From the NCBI RefSeq assembly GCF_900111325.1, contig NZ_FOGW01000008.1:62001-126000 (forward strand): a stretch of 64,000 nucleotides of DNA, written 5' to 3'. Of this stretch, positions 46,326 to 55,697 are shown piece after piece. Source of the DNA: Lachnobacterium bovis. GTDB taxonomy: Bacteria > Bacillota > Clostridia > Lachnospirales > Lachnospiraceae. The notes below the pieces were generated by a model. That model was not told the origin of the DNA and did no database searches. It saw only the letters and a list, made by a program, of their open reading frames with translations. Every line of letters begins with the position of its first letter. The first letter of the stretch is position 1. A program made the position numbers and the translations under genes.

Positions 46326-46640
46326 ATGAATACAATTTTATTAGCTGCATCTCAAGCAGGGGCTAATTTCCTTTCAATTGGTCTTTTAGTTATTATGTTT
46401 GTTATCATGTATTTCTTTATGATCAAACCACAAAAGAAAGAACAACAGCAAAAAGAAATTATGTTAAAAGAACTTGAAGTTGGAGATACAGTTCTTATTA
46501 CTGCTGGTTTTTATGGAACAGTTATTGACATTCAGGAAGATTTAGTAATTGTAGAATTTGGTAATAATAGAAATTGCCGTATTCCAATGCAGAAACAGGC
46601 TATTTCTCAAGTAGAAAAAGCAAAAGATTCTAAAAAATAA
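46326..46640 (+). CDS. yajC: Preprotein translocase accessory subunit YajC
   Basis: This 104-residue protein has one membrane helix (about 16-35) followed by the motif YFFMIKPQKKEQQQ and a small cytoplasmic domain (VGDTVLITAGFYGTVIDI). It associates with SecDF. It follows tgt, as in many bacteria, but secDF is not next to it. AGGAGG precedes the start. Confidence 0.95.
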   Translation: MNTILLAASQAGANFLSIGLLVIMFVIMYFFMIKPQKKEQQQKEIMLKELEVGDTVLITAGFYGTVIDIQEDLVIVEFGNNRNCRIPMQKQAISQVEKAKDSKK

Positions 46641-46670
46641 TTAGAAAATAATTAGAAAATAAATCTATTA

Positions 46671-46727
46671 GATGCTATTTTTGTGGTTATTGTTAAATTG
46701 TGACCATAAGGATAGCATCTTTTTTTA
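46671..46727 (+). terminator. yajC terminator
   Basis: GATGCTAT (46671-46678) pairs with ATAGCATC (46712-46719), with GTGGTTA/TGACCAT pairing inside, followed by eight T. Confidence 0.9.
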
Positions 46728-47095
46728 TTTTTAAAAGATGTCGTTATAAGGATCTTTTTTATTTTTACAAGATATTACTATAAGGAATAAAAAAGCTAAA
46801 ATATTATGAAAATAATTTATAAAAAACATAAAAAAATACCATAGTTAGAACTGTTGTAAAAAGCTTTGTTTTGTTATATTATCAGAAGTAGTCTATAAAT
46901 TTTAGGAATAGTATGAAAATTTGAATAAATATACGATATATACTATAAGTCCTTATAAAAAGGACAGTATCACATGTGTTTCATACATATATATAAAATT
47001 TTAATGAAAAACAATAAACAAATAATGATAAACAGCAACAATATGTAAATAATATATAAAAAAATAATTATAAATTATGATGGAGGAATAAGAAG
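46728..47095 (+). other. Non-coding AT-rich gap upstream of leuB
   Basis: No gene is seen in this 368-base stretch. ATAAGGA recurs at 46706, 46746 and 46780, each of the first two followed by a T-rich run and an AAGAT stretch, giving an imperfect tandem repeat that begins in the terminator. Near 46948-46966, GTCC and GGAC can form a small hairpin. No T-box motif for leucine, isoleucine or valine regulation was seen. GGAGG precedes the leuB start. Confidence 0.5.
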
Positions 47096-48226
47096 ATGGA
47101 ATATAAAATTGGTTTAATTGAAGGAGATGGAATCGGACCAGAAGTAGTAGGAGAAGCAAAAAAAGTTTTAGATGCTATAGCTAAAAAATATAATCATGTA
47201 TTTAATTATACTAAAATTCTAATGGGTGGTTGTTCAATAGATGCAACAGGTGTTCCGCTAACAGATGAAGCAATTGAAACAGCAAAAAAACAGGATGCAA
47301 TTTTGATGGGCTCAATAGGTGGAAATACTTCAACTTCACCATGGTATAAATTAGCACCAGAATTACGACCAGAAGCAGGACTTTTAAAAATTAGAAAAGC
47401 ACTAAATCTTTTTGCAAATTTACGTCCTGCATATTTATATAAAGAATTAAAAAAAGCATGTCCACTAAGAGAAGATATTGTAGAGAGTGGTTTTGATTTG
47501 ATGATAATGAGAGAACTTACAGGTGGACTTTATTTTGGAAAAAGATATACAAAAGAAGTTGATGGTGTAAAAACTGCGACAGATACATTGACATATAATG
47601 AAAATGAAATCAGAAGAATAGCTATAAGAGCTTTTGATATTGCAATGAAAAGAAACAAAAAGGTAACGTCAGTTGATAAAGCAAATGTATTAGATTCATC
47701 TAGATTATGGAGATGTGTTGTTAATGATGTTGCAAAAGATTATCCAGAAGTAGAATATGAGCATATGTTAGTGGATAATGCAGCTATGCAATTAGTAAAG
47801 GATCCGAAACAATTTGATGTAATTTTAACTGAAAATATGTTTGGAGATATTTTATCAGATGAAGCAAGTATGATAACAGGATCAATTGGTATGCTTTCAT
47901 CTGCAAGTTTAAATGACACGAAATTCGGATTATATGAGCCTAGCGGTGGTTCGGCTCCAGATATTGCAGGAAAGGGGATTGCAAATCCAATTGCAACAAT
48001 TTTAAGTGCAGCGATGATGCTTAGATATTCATTTGATTTAGATAACGAGGCAAAAGAGATTGAGAATGCAGTACAAAAGGTTTTAGAAAAGGGATATAGA
48101 ACGATTGATATTATGCCTCAGGATGCAGAAAATAATAGTAAGAATAATGTGAAAATTACCCAAGTTGGTACGAAAGAAATTGGAGATTTAATAGTAAAAG
48201 AAATTTACTGTCATACATTACAGTAA
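47096..48226 (+). CDS. leuB: 3-isopropylmalate dehydrogenase
   Basis: This NAD-dependent enzyme catalyses the third step of leucine synthesis. The 376-residue product has EGDGIGPEVV near the start, LLKIRKALNLFANLRP, the substrate residues in MRELTGGLYFG, and the NAD region ENMFGDILSDEASM with YEPSGGSAPDIAGKG. The C-terminus is longer than average. leuA and leuCD are not in the window. GGAGG precedes the ATG. It heads a row of leuB, ilvD and ilvB. Confidence 0.94.
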   Translation: MEYKIGLIEGDGIGPEVVGEAKKVLDAIAKKYNHVFNYTKILMGGCSIDATGVPLTDEAIETAKKQDAILMGSIGGNTSTSPWYKLAPELRPEAGLLKIRKALNLFANLRPAYLYKELKKACPLREDIVESGFDLMIMRELTGGLYFGKRYTKEVDGVKTATDTLTYNENEIRRIAIRAFDIAMKRNKKVTSVDKANVLDSSRLWRCVVNDVAKDYPEVEYEHMLVDNAAMQLVKDPKQFDVILTENMFGDILSDEASMITGSIGMLSSASLNDTKFGLYEPSGGSAPDIAGKGIANPIATILSAAMMLRYSFDLDNEAKEIENAVQKVLEKGYRTIDIMPQDAENNSKNNVKITQVGTKEIGDLIVKEIYCHTLQ

Positions 48227-48303
48227 AAAAGCTTGAAATTTTTCCATTTTTGTTTTACCATAAAATATGATTTGGCGAATAAATCAGGAAGGAAGTTTAT
48301 ATT

Positions 48304-49977
48304 ATGAAAAGTGATAATATGAAAGCTGGAATGCAGCAGGCTCCAGCAAGAAGTTTATTAAATGCATTGGGATTTACTCCAGAAGAAATTAAAAAACCTC
48401 TAGTAGGTATTGTGAGTTCATATAATGAGATTGTTCCAGGTCATATGAATATTGATAAAATTGTTAACGCAGTTAAGCTTGGCGTAGCAGAAGCAGGTGG
48501 AATGCCAGTTGTATTTCCAGCAATCGCAGTATGTGATGGTATTGCCATGGGTCACGTTGGAATGAAATATTCCTTAGTAACAAGGGATTTAATAGCTGAT
48601 TCTACAGAATGTATGGCACTTGCACATCAATTTGATGCATTGGTAATGGTTCCAAACTGTGACAAAAATGTACCAGGATTGTTGATGGCGGCAGCTAGAA
48701 TTAATGTTCCAACTGTTTTTGTTTCAGGTGGACCAATGTTAGCAGGAAGAATTGGTGGAAAAAAACGAAGTTTATCTTCAATGTTTGAAGCAGTTGGTGC
48801 TTATGCATCAGGAACAATGACAGAAGATGACGTTAAAGAATATGAAGAAAAAGTTTGTCCTACATGTGGTTCATGTTCAGGAATGTATACCGCAAATTCG
48901 ATGAATTGTTTGACAGAAGCATTAGGAATGGGATTAAGAGGAAACGGAACTATTCCTGCAGTTTATTCAGAGAGAATTAAACTTGCTAAACGCGCAGGAA
49001 TGGCTGTTATGGAAATGTATAGAAAAAATATTTGTCCAAGAGATATTATGACTAAAGATGCTATATTAAATGCATTAACAGTAGATATGGCATTAGGTTG
49101 TTCAACAAATTCAATGTTACATTTACCAGCTATTGCACATGAGGTTGGTTTCGATTTTGATATTTCATTTGCAAATCCAATTAGCGAAAAAACTCCAAAT
49201 TTATGTCATCTTGCACCAGCAGGTCCAACTTATATGGAAGACCTAAATGAAGCAGGTGGAGTGTATGCTGTCATGAAAGAATTAGCTGATATTGGTTTAA
49301 TAAATACAGAATGTATGACAGTTACAGGAAAAACAATAGGTGAAAATATAAAAAATGCCGTTAATTTAAATACAGAAGTAATTAGGACAACACAAAATCC
49401 TTATTCAAAAACAGGTGGTCTTGCAGTATTAAAAGGAAACTTAGCTCCAGATGGTTCAGTAGTAAAAAGATCTGCAGTTGTTGAAGAGATGATGGTACAT
49501 GAAGGACCAGCTAGAGTTTTTGATTGCGAAGAGGATGCAATTTCAGCTATTAAAGGCGGAAAAATTGTGCCAGGAGACGTTGTAGTAATTAGATACGAAG
49601 GCCCAAAAGGTGGACCAGGTATGAGAGAAATGCTTAATCCAACATCCGCTATTGCAGGAATGGGATTAGGCAGTTCTGTTGCACTTATTACAGATGGTCG
49701 TTTTTCAGGTGCATCAAGAGGAGCATCTATCGGACATGTATCACCAGAAGCTGCACTCGGAGGCCCAATTGCGTTAGTTGAAGAAGGCGATATTATTAAA
49801 ATTGATATTCCAAATATGAAATTGGACTTAGATGTAGATGATGCAGTTCTTGAAGAAAGACGTAAAAAATGGCAGCCAAGAGAACCAAAGGTTAAAACAG
49901 GCTATTTAGCAAGATATGCACAGATGGTTACATCAGGTAACAGAGGAGCTATTTTAGAAAATAATTTTAAAGCTTAA
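48304..49977 (+). CDS. ilvD: Dihydroxy-acid dehydratase
   Basis: This iron-sulfur enzyme makes the 2-keto acid precursors of isoleucine and valine. The 557-residue product has the cluster cysteines in NCDKNVPG and CPTCGSCSGMYTANSMNCL, and KSDNMKAG near the start. The motif GPKGGPGMREML and the C-terminal GRFSGASRG are also present. It is followed 22 bases later by ilvB, which uses an upstream step of the same pathway. Confidence 0.97.
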   Translation: MKSDNMKAGMQQAPARSLLNALGFTPEEIKKPLVGIVSSYNEIVPGHMNIDKIVNAVKLGVAEAGGMPVVFPAIAVCDGIAMGHVGMKYSLVTRDLIADSTECMALAHQFDALVMVPNCDKNVPGLLMAAARINVPTVFVSGGPMLAGRIGGKKRSLSSMFEAVGAYASGTMTEDDVKEYEEKVCPTCGSCSGMYTANSMNCLTEALGMGLRGNGTIPAVYSERIKLAKRAGMAVMEMYRKNICPRDIMTKDAILNALTVDMALGCSTNSMLHLPAIAHEVGFDFDISFANPISEKTPNLCHLAPAGPTYMEDLNEAGGVYAVMKELADIGLINTECMTVTGKTIGENIKNAVNLNTEVIRTTQNPYSKTGGLAVLKGNLAPDGSVVKRSAVVEEMMVHEGPARVFDCEEDAISAIKGGKIVPGDVVVIRYEGPKGGPGMREMLNPTSAIAGMGLGSSVALITDGRFSGASRGASIGHVSPEAALGGPIALVEEGDIIKIDIPNMKLDLDVDDAVLEERRKKWQPREPKVKTGYLARYAQMVTSGNRGAILENNFKA

Positions 49978-49999
49978 TAAAGATTAAGGGGACATGAGA

Positions 50000-51736
50000 A
50001 TGAAAATAACAGGAGCAGAAGTAGTATTAGAAAGCTTGAGAGAACAGGGTGTAGACACAGTATTTGGATATCCAGGTGGAGCAATCTTAAATGTTTATGA
50101 TGCGTTATATAAACAAAATAAAATACATCATGTTTTAACATCTCATGAACAAGGAGCTGCACATGCAGCAGACGGATATGCAAGGGCAACAGGAAAAGTT
50201 GGTGTTTGTTTTGCAACATCGGGCCCAGGTGCTACAAATTTAGTAACAGGAATAGCAACTGCATATATGGATTCAGTTCCAGTTGTTGCAATTACATGTA
50301 ATGTAACAGTTCCTTTATTAGGAAAAGATTCATTTCAAGAAATTGATATAGCTGGAATTACTATGCCTATCACAAAGCATAATTTTATTGTTAAAGATGT
50401 AAAAGACTTAGCACCTACTATGAGAAGGGCGTTTTCAATAGCTAAAAGTGGTAGACCAGGTCCGGTTTTAGTAGATATAGCTAAAGATGTTACTGGTGCA
50501 ACAGTAGAGTATGAATTTGTACCACAGAAAAAAGCAACTAAAAAAGATACAGATTTATTATCAAGAGTTCATAAAGTACTTCAAAATGGTAAAAAAATAG
50601 AAATAAAGTTAAATTCAACAGAAATTGATTTAGACGAAATAGATAATGCAGTAAAATTGATTGAAGAAGCAAAAAAACCATTTATTTTTGTTGGAGGAGG
50701 AGCTGTAATATCAGAAGCATCAGAAGAATTAGCTCAATTTGTTGATTTAGTTGATGCGCCTGTATGTGATTCTTTAATGGGAAAAGGTGCTTATGATGGT
50801 ACAAAAGCAAATTATACGGGAATGTTAGGTATGCATGGTACTAAGACTTCGAATATAGGTGTTAGTAAGTGCGATCTATTGATTGCAATAGGTGTTAGAT
50901 TTTCAGATAGAGTTATTGGTAATCCAAATGAATTTGCTAAAAATGCTAAAATATTACAGTTTGAGATTGATGCAGCTGAAATAAATAAAAATATTAGAGT
51001 AGATGCTTCTGTAATTGGAGATGTAAAGGGAATATTAAAATTATTAAATCCAAAATTAACAAAAGCTAACCATAAAGAATGGTTAGATGAAATATATTCT
51101 TACAAAGAAAAATATCCTTTAACATATCCTAAAGAAGGTCTAAGTGGTCCATTCCTAGTTGAAAAATTATATGAAAAAACAAAAGGTGATGCAGTAATTG
51201 TGACAGAAGTTGGTCAACATCAAATGTGGGCGGCTCAGTTTTATAAATATAAAAAACCACATACATTACTTACATCGGGTGGTTTAGGAACAATGGGATA
51301 CGGACTTGGAGCTGCTATAGGAGCTCAGGTTGCATTAAAAAATAAACAAGTAGTAAATATTGCAGGTGATGGATGCTTTAGAATGAACTTAAATGAAATT
51401 GCAACGGCAGCAAGAGAGCATCTTCCACTTATTCAGATAATAGTAAATAATCATGTTTTAGGAATGGTTCGTCAGTGGCAAAATCTTTTCTATGGCAAAC
51501 GTTATTCAGCGACAGTATTAGATGATGGTGTTGATTTTGTTAAAGTTGCAACAGGTTTAGGTGCAATAGCAAAAAGAGTAACTACTAGAGAAGAATTTGA
51601 GAGTGCACTAGATGAAGCTCTAAAATGCGATGGCCCATATGTTATTGATTGTATAATTGACTCGGATGATAAGGTATGGCCAATGGTGGCACCAGGTGCA
51701 CCAATTAGTGAATCGTTTGATGAAAATGATTTATAA
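50000..51736 (+). CDS. ilvB: Acetolactate synthase, large subunit
   Basis: This ThDP-dependent enzyme joins pyruvate to pyruvate or 2-oxobutyrate in valine and isoleucine synthesis. The 578-residue product has the catalytic Glu in TSHEQGAAHAADGYAR and the ThDP motif GDGCFRMN with NNHVLGM. The best start is ATG 50000, seven bases after AAGGGGA; the ATG at 49994 is too close. A Lys/Asp-rich insert of about 20 residues lies before the central domain (DNAVKLIEEAKKPF). No ilvN small subunit is next to it. Confidence 0.94.
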   Translation: MKITGAEVVLESLREQGVDTVFGYPGGAILNVYDALYKQNKIHHVLTSHEQGAAHAADGYARATGKVGVCFATSGPGATNLVTGIATAYMDSVPVVAITCNVTVPLLGKDSFQEIDIAGITMPITKHNFIVKDVKDLAPTMRRAFSIAKSGRPGPVLVDIAKDVTGATVEYEFVPQKKATKKDTDLLSRVHKVLQNGKKIEIKLNSTEIDLDEIDNAVKLIEEAKKPFIFVGGGAVISEASEELAQFVDLVDAPVCDSLMGKGAYDGTKANYTGMLGMHGTKTSNIGVSKCDLLIAIGVRFSDRVIGNPNEFAKNAKILQFEIDAAEINKNIRVDASVIGDVKGILKLLNPKLTKANHKEWLDEIYSYKEKYPLTYPKEGLSGPFLVEKLYEKTKGDAVIVTEVGQHQMWAAQFYKYKKPHTLLTSGGLGTMGYGLGAAIGAQVALKNKQVVNIAGDGCFRMNLNEIATAAREHLPLIQIIVNNHVLGMVRQWQNLFYGKRYSATVLDDGVDFVKVATGLGAIAKRVTTREEFESALDEALKCDGPYVIDCIIDSDDKVWPMVAPGAPISESFDENDL

Positions 51737-51772
51737 AAATAATTTTTGTATAGAATTAGGAGGAAGTTTAAA

Positions 51773-52855
51773 ATGAGTAGAGTATATAATTTTTCAGCAG
51801 GACCGGCCGTTTTACCAGAGGAAGTTTTAAAAGAAGCAGCAGAGGAAATGCTTGATTATAAAGGATGCGGAATGTCTGTGATGGAGATGAGCCATCGTTC
51901 AAAAGTGTATGATAACATTATTAAAGAAGCAGAGGCTGATTTAAGAGAATTAATGAATATACCAGACAATTATTATGTTTTATTTTTACAGGGAGGAGCT
52001 TCACAGCAGTTTTCTGCAATCCCAATGAATTTGATGAGAAATAAAAAAGCTGGTTATATTATTACTGGTCAGTGGGCTAAAAAGGCAGCAGCCGAAGCAA
52101 AAAAATATGGGGAAGTAATTGAACTTGCTTCATCCGCAGATAAAAATTTTTCTTATATTCCTGATTGTTCAGATTTACCAATTACTGATGATATGGACTA
52201 CGTTTATATTTGTGAAAATAATACAATTTATGGAACAAAGTATAAAGAATTACCTAATACAAAAGGCGTTGATTTAGTAGCAGATGTTTCATCTTGTTTC
52301 TTGTCTGAACCTGTTGATGTAAGTAAGTATGCTCTTATTTATGGTGGGGTCCAAAAAAATGTTGGACCAGCAGGTGTTGTAGTGGTAATTATTAGAAAAG
52401 ATTTAGTAAAAGATGATGTAATGCCTTTTACACCAACGATGTTAAAATATAAGACACAGGCTGATAATGATTCACTTTATAATACACCACCTTGTTACAA
52501 TATTTATATTTGTGGCAAAGTATTTAAATGGCTTAAAAAATTAGGTGGACTTGAAAAAATGAAGGAGCTTAATGAAGAAAAGGCTAAAATTTTATACGAT
52601 TTCCTTGATGAAAGTGAAATGTTTAAGGGAACAGTTGAAAAGGAAGATCGTTCATTGATGAATGTTCCTTTTGTAACTGGTGATAAAGACTTAGATGCAA
52701 AATTTGTAAAAGAGGCAGCCGAAGCTGGTTTTGTTAACTTAAAAGGACATAGAACAGTTGGTGGTATGAGAGCTTCTATTTACAATGCAATGCCAAAAGA
52801 AGGTGTTGTAAAATTAGTTGAATTTATGAGAGAGTTTGAAAAAAACAATAAATAA
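51773..52855 (+). CDS. serC: Phosphoserine aminotransferase
   Basis: This PLP enzyme converts 3-phosphohydroxypyruvate to phosphoserine. The 360-residue product begins SRVYNFSAGPAVLPEEV, the family signature, and has MSHRSKVY and the PLP lysine in GGVQKNVGPAG. ATG 51773 follows AGGAGG by nine bases, and an upstream TTG at 51746 is rejected. It is followed by serA, the preceding step, so the pair makes phosphoserine. No serB phosphatase is next to it. Confidence 0.96.
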   Translation: MSRVYNFSAGPAVLPEEVLKEAAEEMLDYKGCGMSVMEMSHRSKVYDNIIKEAEADLRELMNIPDNYYVLFLQGGASQQFSAIPMNLMRNKKAGYIITGQWAKKAAAEAKKYGEVIELASSADKNFSYIPDCSDLPITDDMDYVYICENNTIYGTKYKELPNTKGVDLVADVSSCFLSEPVDVSKYALIYGGVQKNVGPAGVVVVIIRKDLVKDDVMPFTPTMLKYKTQADNDSLYNTPPCYNIYICGKVFKWLKKLGGLEKMKELNEEKAKILYDFLDESEMFKGTVEKEDRSLMNVPFVTGDKDLDAKFVKEAAEAGFVNLKGHRTVGGMRASIYNAMPKEGVVKLVEFMREFEKNNK

Positions 52856-52963
52856 AGTATAATACAGCAATAAAAAAGATAAGAACAAACACAAAAAAAG
52901 CAATAGAAACAAAAAAATAGTAACATCAAAACAAAAAACACAATAAAAAGTAAGGAGTAGAAA

Positions 52964-54127
52964 ATGTTTAATTATACATGCTTAAATCCTATCGCAGATG
53001 TAGGATTAAAATTATTTTCTAAAGAATATAATAAAGTTGATAATTTAAATGAAGCTCAGGCTGCTTTAGTAAGAAGTTGTGCAATGCATGACTTAGAATT
53101 GCCTGATTCTTTGTTAGCAATTGCAAGAGCTGGAGCAGGAGTTAATAATATTCCATTAGATAAATGTGCTGAAAAGGGTATTGTTGTATTTAACACACCT
53201 GGAGCAAATGCAAATGGAGTAAAAGAATTAGTTTTAGCAGGTATGTTATATGCTTCAAGAGATATTTTCGGTGGAGTAGAGTGGATTATAGATAATCAGG
53301 ATGATGACTTAATTGCTAAAAGTGCTGAAAAACAAAAAAAGAAATTTGCCGGACATGAAATTTTAGGCAAAAAATTAGGTGTAATCGGTTTAGGCGCAAT
53401 CGGTGTTTTAGTTGCAAATGCAGCACAACATCTTGGAATGGAAGTATATGGTTATGATCCTTATATATCCGTTAATGCAGCTTGGAATTTGTCACATAAC
53501 ATAAAACACATTAGCAACGTTGAGGATATCTATAAAAATTGTGATTTTATTACAATTCATGTGCCACTCGTTGAATCTACTAAAAAAATGATTGATAAAG
53601 ATGCAATATCAATGATGAAATCAAATGCTGTATTACTTAATTTTGCAAGAGATTTATTAGTTGATGAAGAGGCGGTAGTAGAGGCGTTAGCTAATGATGA
53701 GTTAGGAAAGTATGTATCAGATTTTCCTAATGAAACAACGGCAGGCGTAAAAAATTGTATAGTAACTCCACATTTAGGGGCGTCAACAGCAGAATCAGAA
53801 GATAACTGTGCAATGATGGCAGTCAGAGAAGTACGCGATTTTATTGAAAATGGAAATATCGTTCATTCTGTAAACTTCCCAGATTGTAGTATGGGTGCTT
53901 GTAATAGCGAGGGAAGAATAAGCATTCTTCATAGAAATAATAAAGGTATGATTGCTCAGTATACGACAATTTTAAAAGATGCTGATGTTAACGTATCAGA
54001 TTTAACTAATAAAGGTAAAGGCGATTACGCATATTCTCTTATTGATGTTGACTCTAAGATCGATGAAGATGTATTAGAAAAATTACGAGCAATTGATGGT
54101 GTATTAAGAGTTAGAAAAGTTAAATAG
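52964..54127 (+). CDS. serA: D-3-phosphoglycerate dehydrogenase
   Basis: This NAD-dependent enzyme is the first committed step of serine synthesis. The 387-residue product has an NAD-binding Rossmann motif GVIGLGAIGVLVA, the catalytic His in TPHLGAST, and a C-terminal ACT domain (about 318-387, SILHRNNKGMIAQY) that may bind serine for feedback control. The short form lacks the intervening domain of long SerA types. It is paired with serC upstream. The 108-base gap between them is A-rich without a clear terminator. Confidence 0.94.
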   Translation: MFNYTCLNPIADVGLKLFSKEYNKVDNLNEAQAALVRSCAMHDLELPDSLLAIARAGAGVNNIPLDKCAEKGIVVFNTPGANANGVKELVLAGMLYASRDIFGGVEWIIDNQDDDLIAKSAEKQKKKFAGHEILGKKLGVIGLGAIGVLVANAAQHLGMEVYGYDPYISVNAAWNLSHNIKHISNVEDIYKNCDFITIHVPLVESTKKMIDKDAISMMKSNAVLLNFARDLLVDEEAVVEALANDELGKYVSDFPNETTAGVKNCIVTPHLGASTAESEDNCAMMAVREVRDFIENGNIVHSVNFPDCSMGACNSEGRISILHRNNKGMIAQYTTILKDADVNVSDLTNKGKGDYAYSLIDVDSKIDEDVLEKLRAIDGVLRVRKVK

Positions 54128-54143
54128 ATGAAAGCGTTTTGAC
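54128..54143 (+). promoter_or_regulatory. Cre-like site over the mscS -35 region
   Basis: ATGAAAGCGTTTTGAC matches 12 of 14 defined positions of the CcpA site consensus WTGNNARCGNWWWCAW. It begins one base after the serA stop and overlaps the possible -35 TTGACT (54139-54144), which has a -10 TATGGT at 54162-54167. Confidence 0.35.
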
Positions 54144-54208
54144 TTTGATTATAGATCATTCTATGGTATACTATCTGTGAAATATTTATATGGAAGGAAG
54201 TATTAAGG

Positions 54209-55168
54209 ATGAATTTGCTTGAATTTTTTGGAACTACTGGGAAAATACCTAATATACTTTACGGTTTCATAGCAAAAGAAACAACAGAAGATAAGATTAA
54301 TAAAATGTCAGATAATGCAGCAGATGCAGTACAAAATGTTGTTGAAAAACCTTCAATCATAAAAAAATGGTTAGAAGATTTAATCCCACAAGGATTAGAC
54401 TTTATTCTTAACATTTTATTAGTTATTCTTGTTATATTTATTGCTAGAAAAATAGTAAAAGCGGTAATTAAGATAATGAACAAATCACTAAATAAATTTG
54501 GTGTAGAAAAAGGTGTAAATACTTTTTTATGTTCATTAGTTAAATATTCAATTTATATTTTAATAGGTATGGGAGTGCTTGCAAAATTTGGACTTGCAAG
54601 TTCTGTTGTAGCACTTGTTGGTTCGGCAGGTTTAACAATGGGTCTTGCTTTACAAGGCAGCTTATCAAATTTCGCAGGTGGCGTTTTAATTTTATTATTA
54701 AAACCTTTCGTAGTTGGAGATTATATTATTAATAACAGTTCAAAAGAAGAAGGAACTGTTCATGAAATAACTATTTTTTATACTAAATTATTAACTGTTG
54801 ATAATAGAATGATTCTTATACCAAATGGTACATTATCAAATACTAGTTTGACAAATGTATCTAAAATGGATGAAAGAATGGTTGATTTAACAGTTGGTGT
54901 AGGTTATGAATCAGATTTGTCCATTGTAAAAACGATTTTAAGAAATATTGCAGTAGGCGATGAGAGAATTCTTAGAGATAAAGAAATTAAAGTTTTTGTT
55001 TCTGATCTTGGAGAAAGCGCTGTTGACATGCGACTTAGAGTATGGGTTAAAAGTGAGGATTATTGGAACGTTAAATGGGATTTGACAGAAGAGATAAAAA
55101 ATCAGTTAGATTTACATCATATTAACATTCCTTATCCACAAATGGATGTATCACTAAAAAAAGAATAA
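54209..55168 (+). CDS. Small-conductance mechanosensitive channel (MscS family)
   Basis: This 319-residue protein has three membrane helices (about 62-80, 100-125 and 128-150). The pore-helix region is VALVGSAGLTMGLALQGSLSNFAGG, and the MscS beta domain (DYIINNSSKEEGTVHEI) and cytoplasmic cage domain follow. It releases solutes on hypo-osmotic shock. AAGGAAG precedes the ATG. A 60-residue N-terminal extension before the first helix is somewhat unusual for the family. Confidence 0.93.
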   Translation: MNLLEFFGTTGKIPNILYGFIAKETTEDKINKMSDNAADAVQNVVEKPSIIKKWLEDLIPQGLDFILNILLVILVIFIARKIVKAVIKIMNKSLNKFGVEKGVNTFLCSLVKYSIYILIGMGVLAKFGLASSVVALVGSAGLTMGLALQGSLSNFAGGVLILLLKPFVVGDYIINNSSKEEGTVHEITIFYTKLLTVDNRMILIPNGTLSNTSLTNVSKMDERMVDLTVGVGYESDLSIVKTILRNIAVGDERILRDKEIKVFVSDLGESAVDMRLRVWVKSEDYWNVKWDLTEEIKNQLDLHHINIPYPQMDVSLKKE

Positions 55169-55205
55169 CAAAACAATAGTATAAGAGAAAATTTTCTGAA
55201 AATTA

Positions 55206-55234
55206 TTGACATTACCTAGTGGTTGTGTTACTCT
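55206..55234 (+). promoter_or_regulatory. Cold-shock gene promoter
   Basis: TTGACA (55206-55211), a 17-base spacer and an extended -10 (TGT then TACTCT at 55229-55234). It lies about 47 bases upstream of the csp start codon. Confidence 0.7.
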
Positions 55235-55280
55235 TTAATTGTTGTAAATAGTTTAATTAATAGGTAGGAGGAATTTAGTT

Positions 55281-55481
55281 ATGCAGGGTACAGTAAAATG
55301 GTTTAATGCAAAAAAAGGGTATGGTTTTTTATAAGATGAAGCAGGAAAAGATGTGTTTGTACATTTTTCAGCTATCAACATGGAAGGATTCAAGGAACTC
55401 AAAGATGGGGAAAAAGTTGAATTTGAAGTAGTTGATGGAGAAAAAGGCCCACAGGCAACAAACGTATCACCTATACAATAA
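55281..55481 (+). pseudogene. csp: Cold-shock protein gene with an in-frame TAA at codon 18
   Basis: The frame encodes a standard 66-residue CspA-type protein: MQGTVKWFNAKKGYGFL, a stop at 55332-55334, then DEAGKDVFVHFSAI and so on to the normal C-terminus. RNP1 (KGYGFL) and RNP2 (VFVHF) are intact on either side of the stop. In relatives the codon 18 residue is usually Ser (GFISDE). The promoter, TAGGAGG ribosome-binding site and terminator all look functional, so decay is recent, or the base is a sequencing error, or the stop is read through. A single C-to-A change in a TCA codon would explain it. Confidence 0.88.
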
Positions 55482-55510
55482 AACTAGTATCTTAAAGATG
55501 TATATCAATT

Positions 55511-55544
55511 AACGCAGACCTAGTGATTAGGTCTGTGTTTTTTT
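55511..55544 (+). terminator. Terminator of the cold-shock gene
   Basis: ACGCAGACCTA (55512-55522) pairs with TAGGTCTGTGT (55528-55538) around GTGAT, followed by six T. Confidence 0.9.
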
Positions 55545-55697
55545 GTGCAAAAGGTTGACAGGTATGGGATTTTCTAGTATAACAGATATTGTGTGTTATT
55601 TTTAAAAATTAATATTTTGCACATATTTTTACACGTAATTAATAATAATTTAATTAATATTATTTTAAATATAAATTATACAATAGGAGATTTTTAT

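Noticed and set aside
46728..47095. A T-box or leader-peptide attenuator ahead of leuB.
   Set aside because: No T-box core motif and no Leu/Ile/Val-rich short frame with a strong terminator pair was seen.
55321..55345. Programmed -1 frameshift at T TTT TTA just before the csp stop, which has the form of a slippery heptamer.
   Set aside because: A -1 shift reads ATA AGA and then TGA, so it ends after two codons; a +1 shift leaves the csp frame. Neither restores the conserved downstream protein, which lies in the original frame.
55593..55697. A 35-residue hydrophobic N-terminal extension of the pyrophosphatase.
   Set aside because: The family start KVWVVGHKHPDSD follows ATG 55698 with AGGAG at the right distance; the upstream part is AT-rich untranslated sequence.
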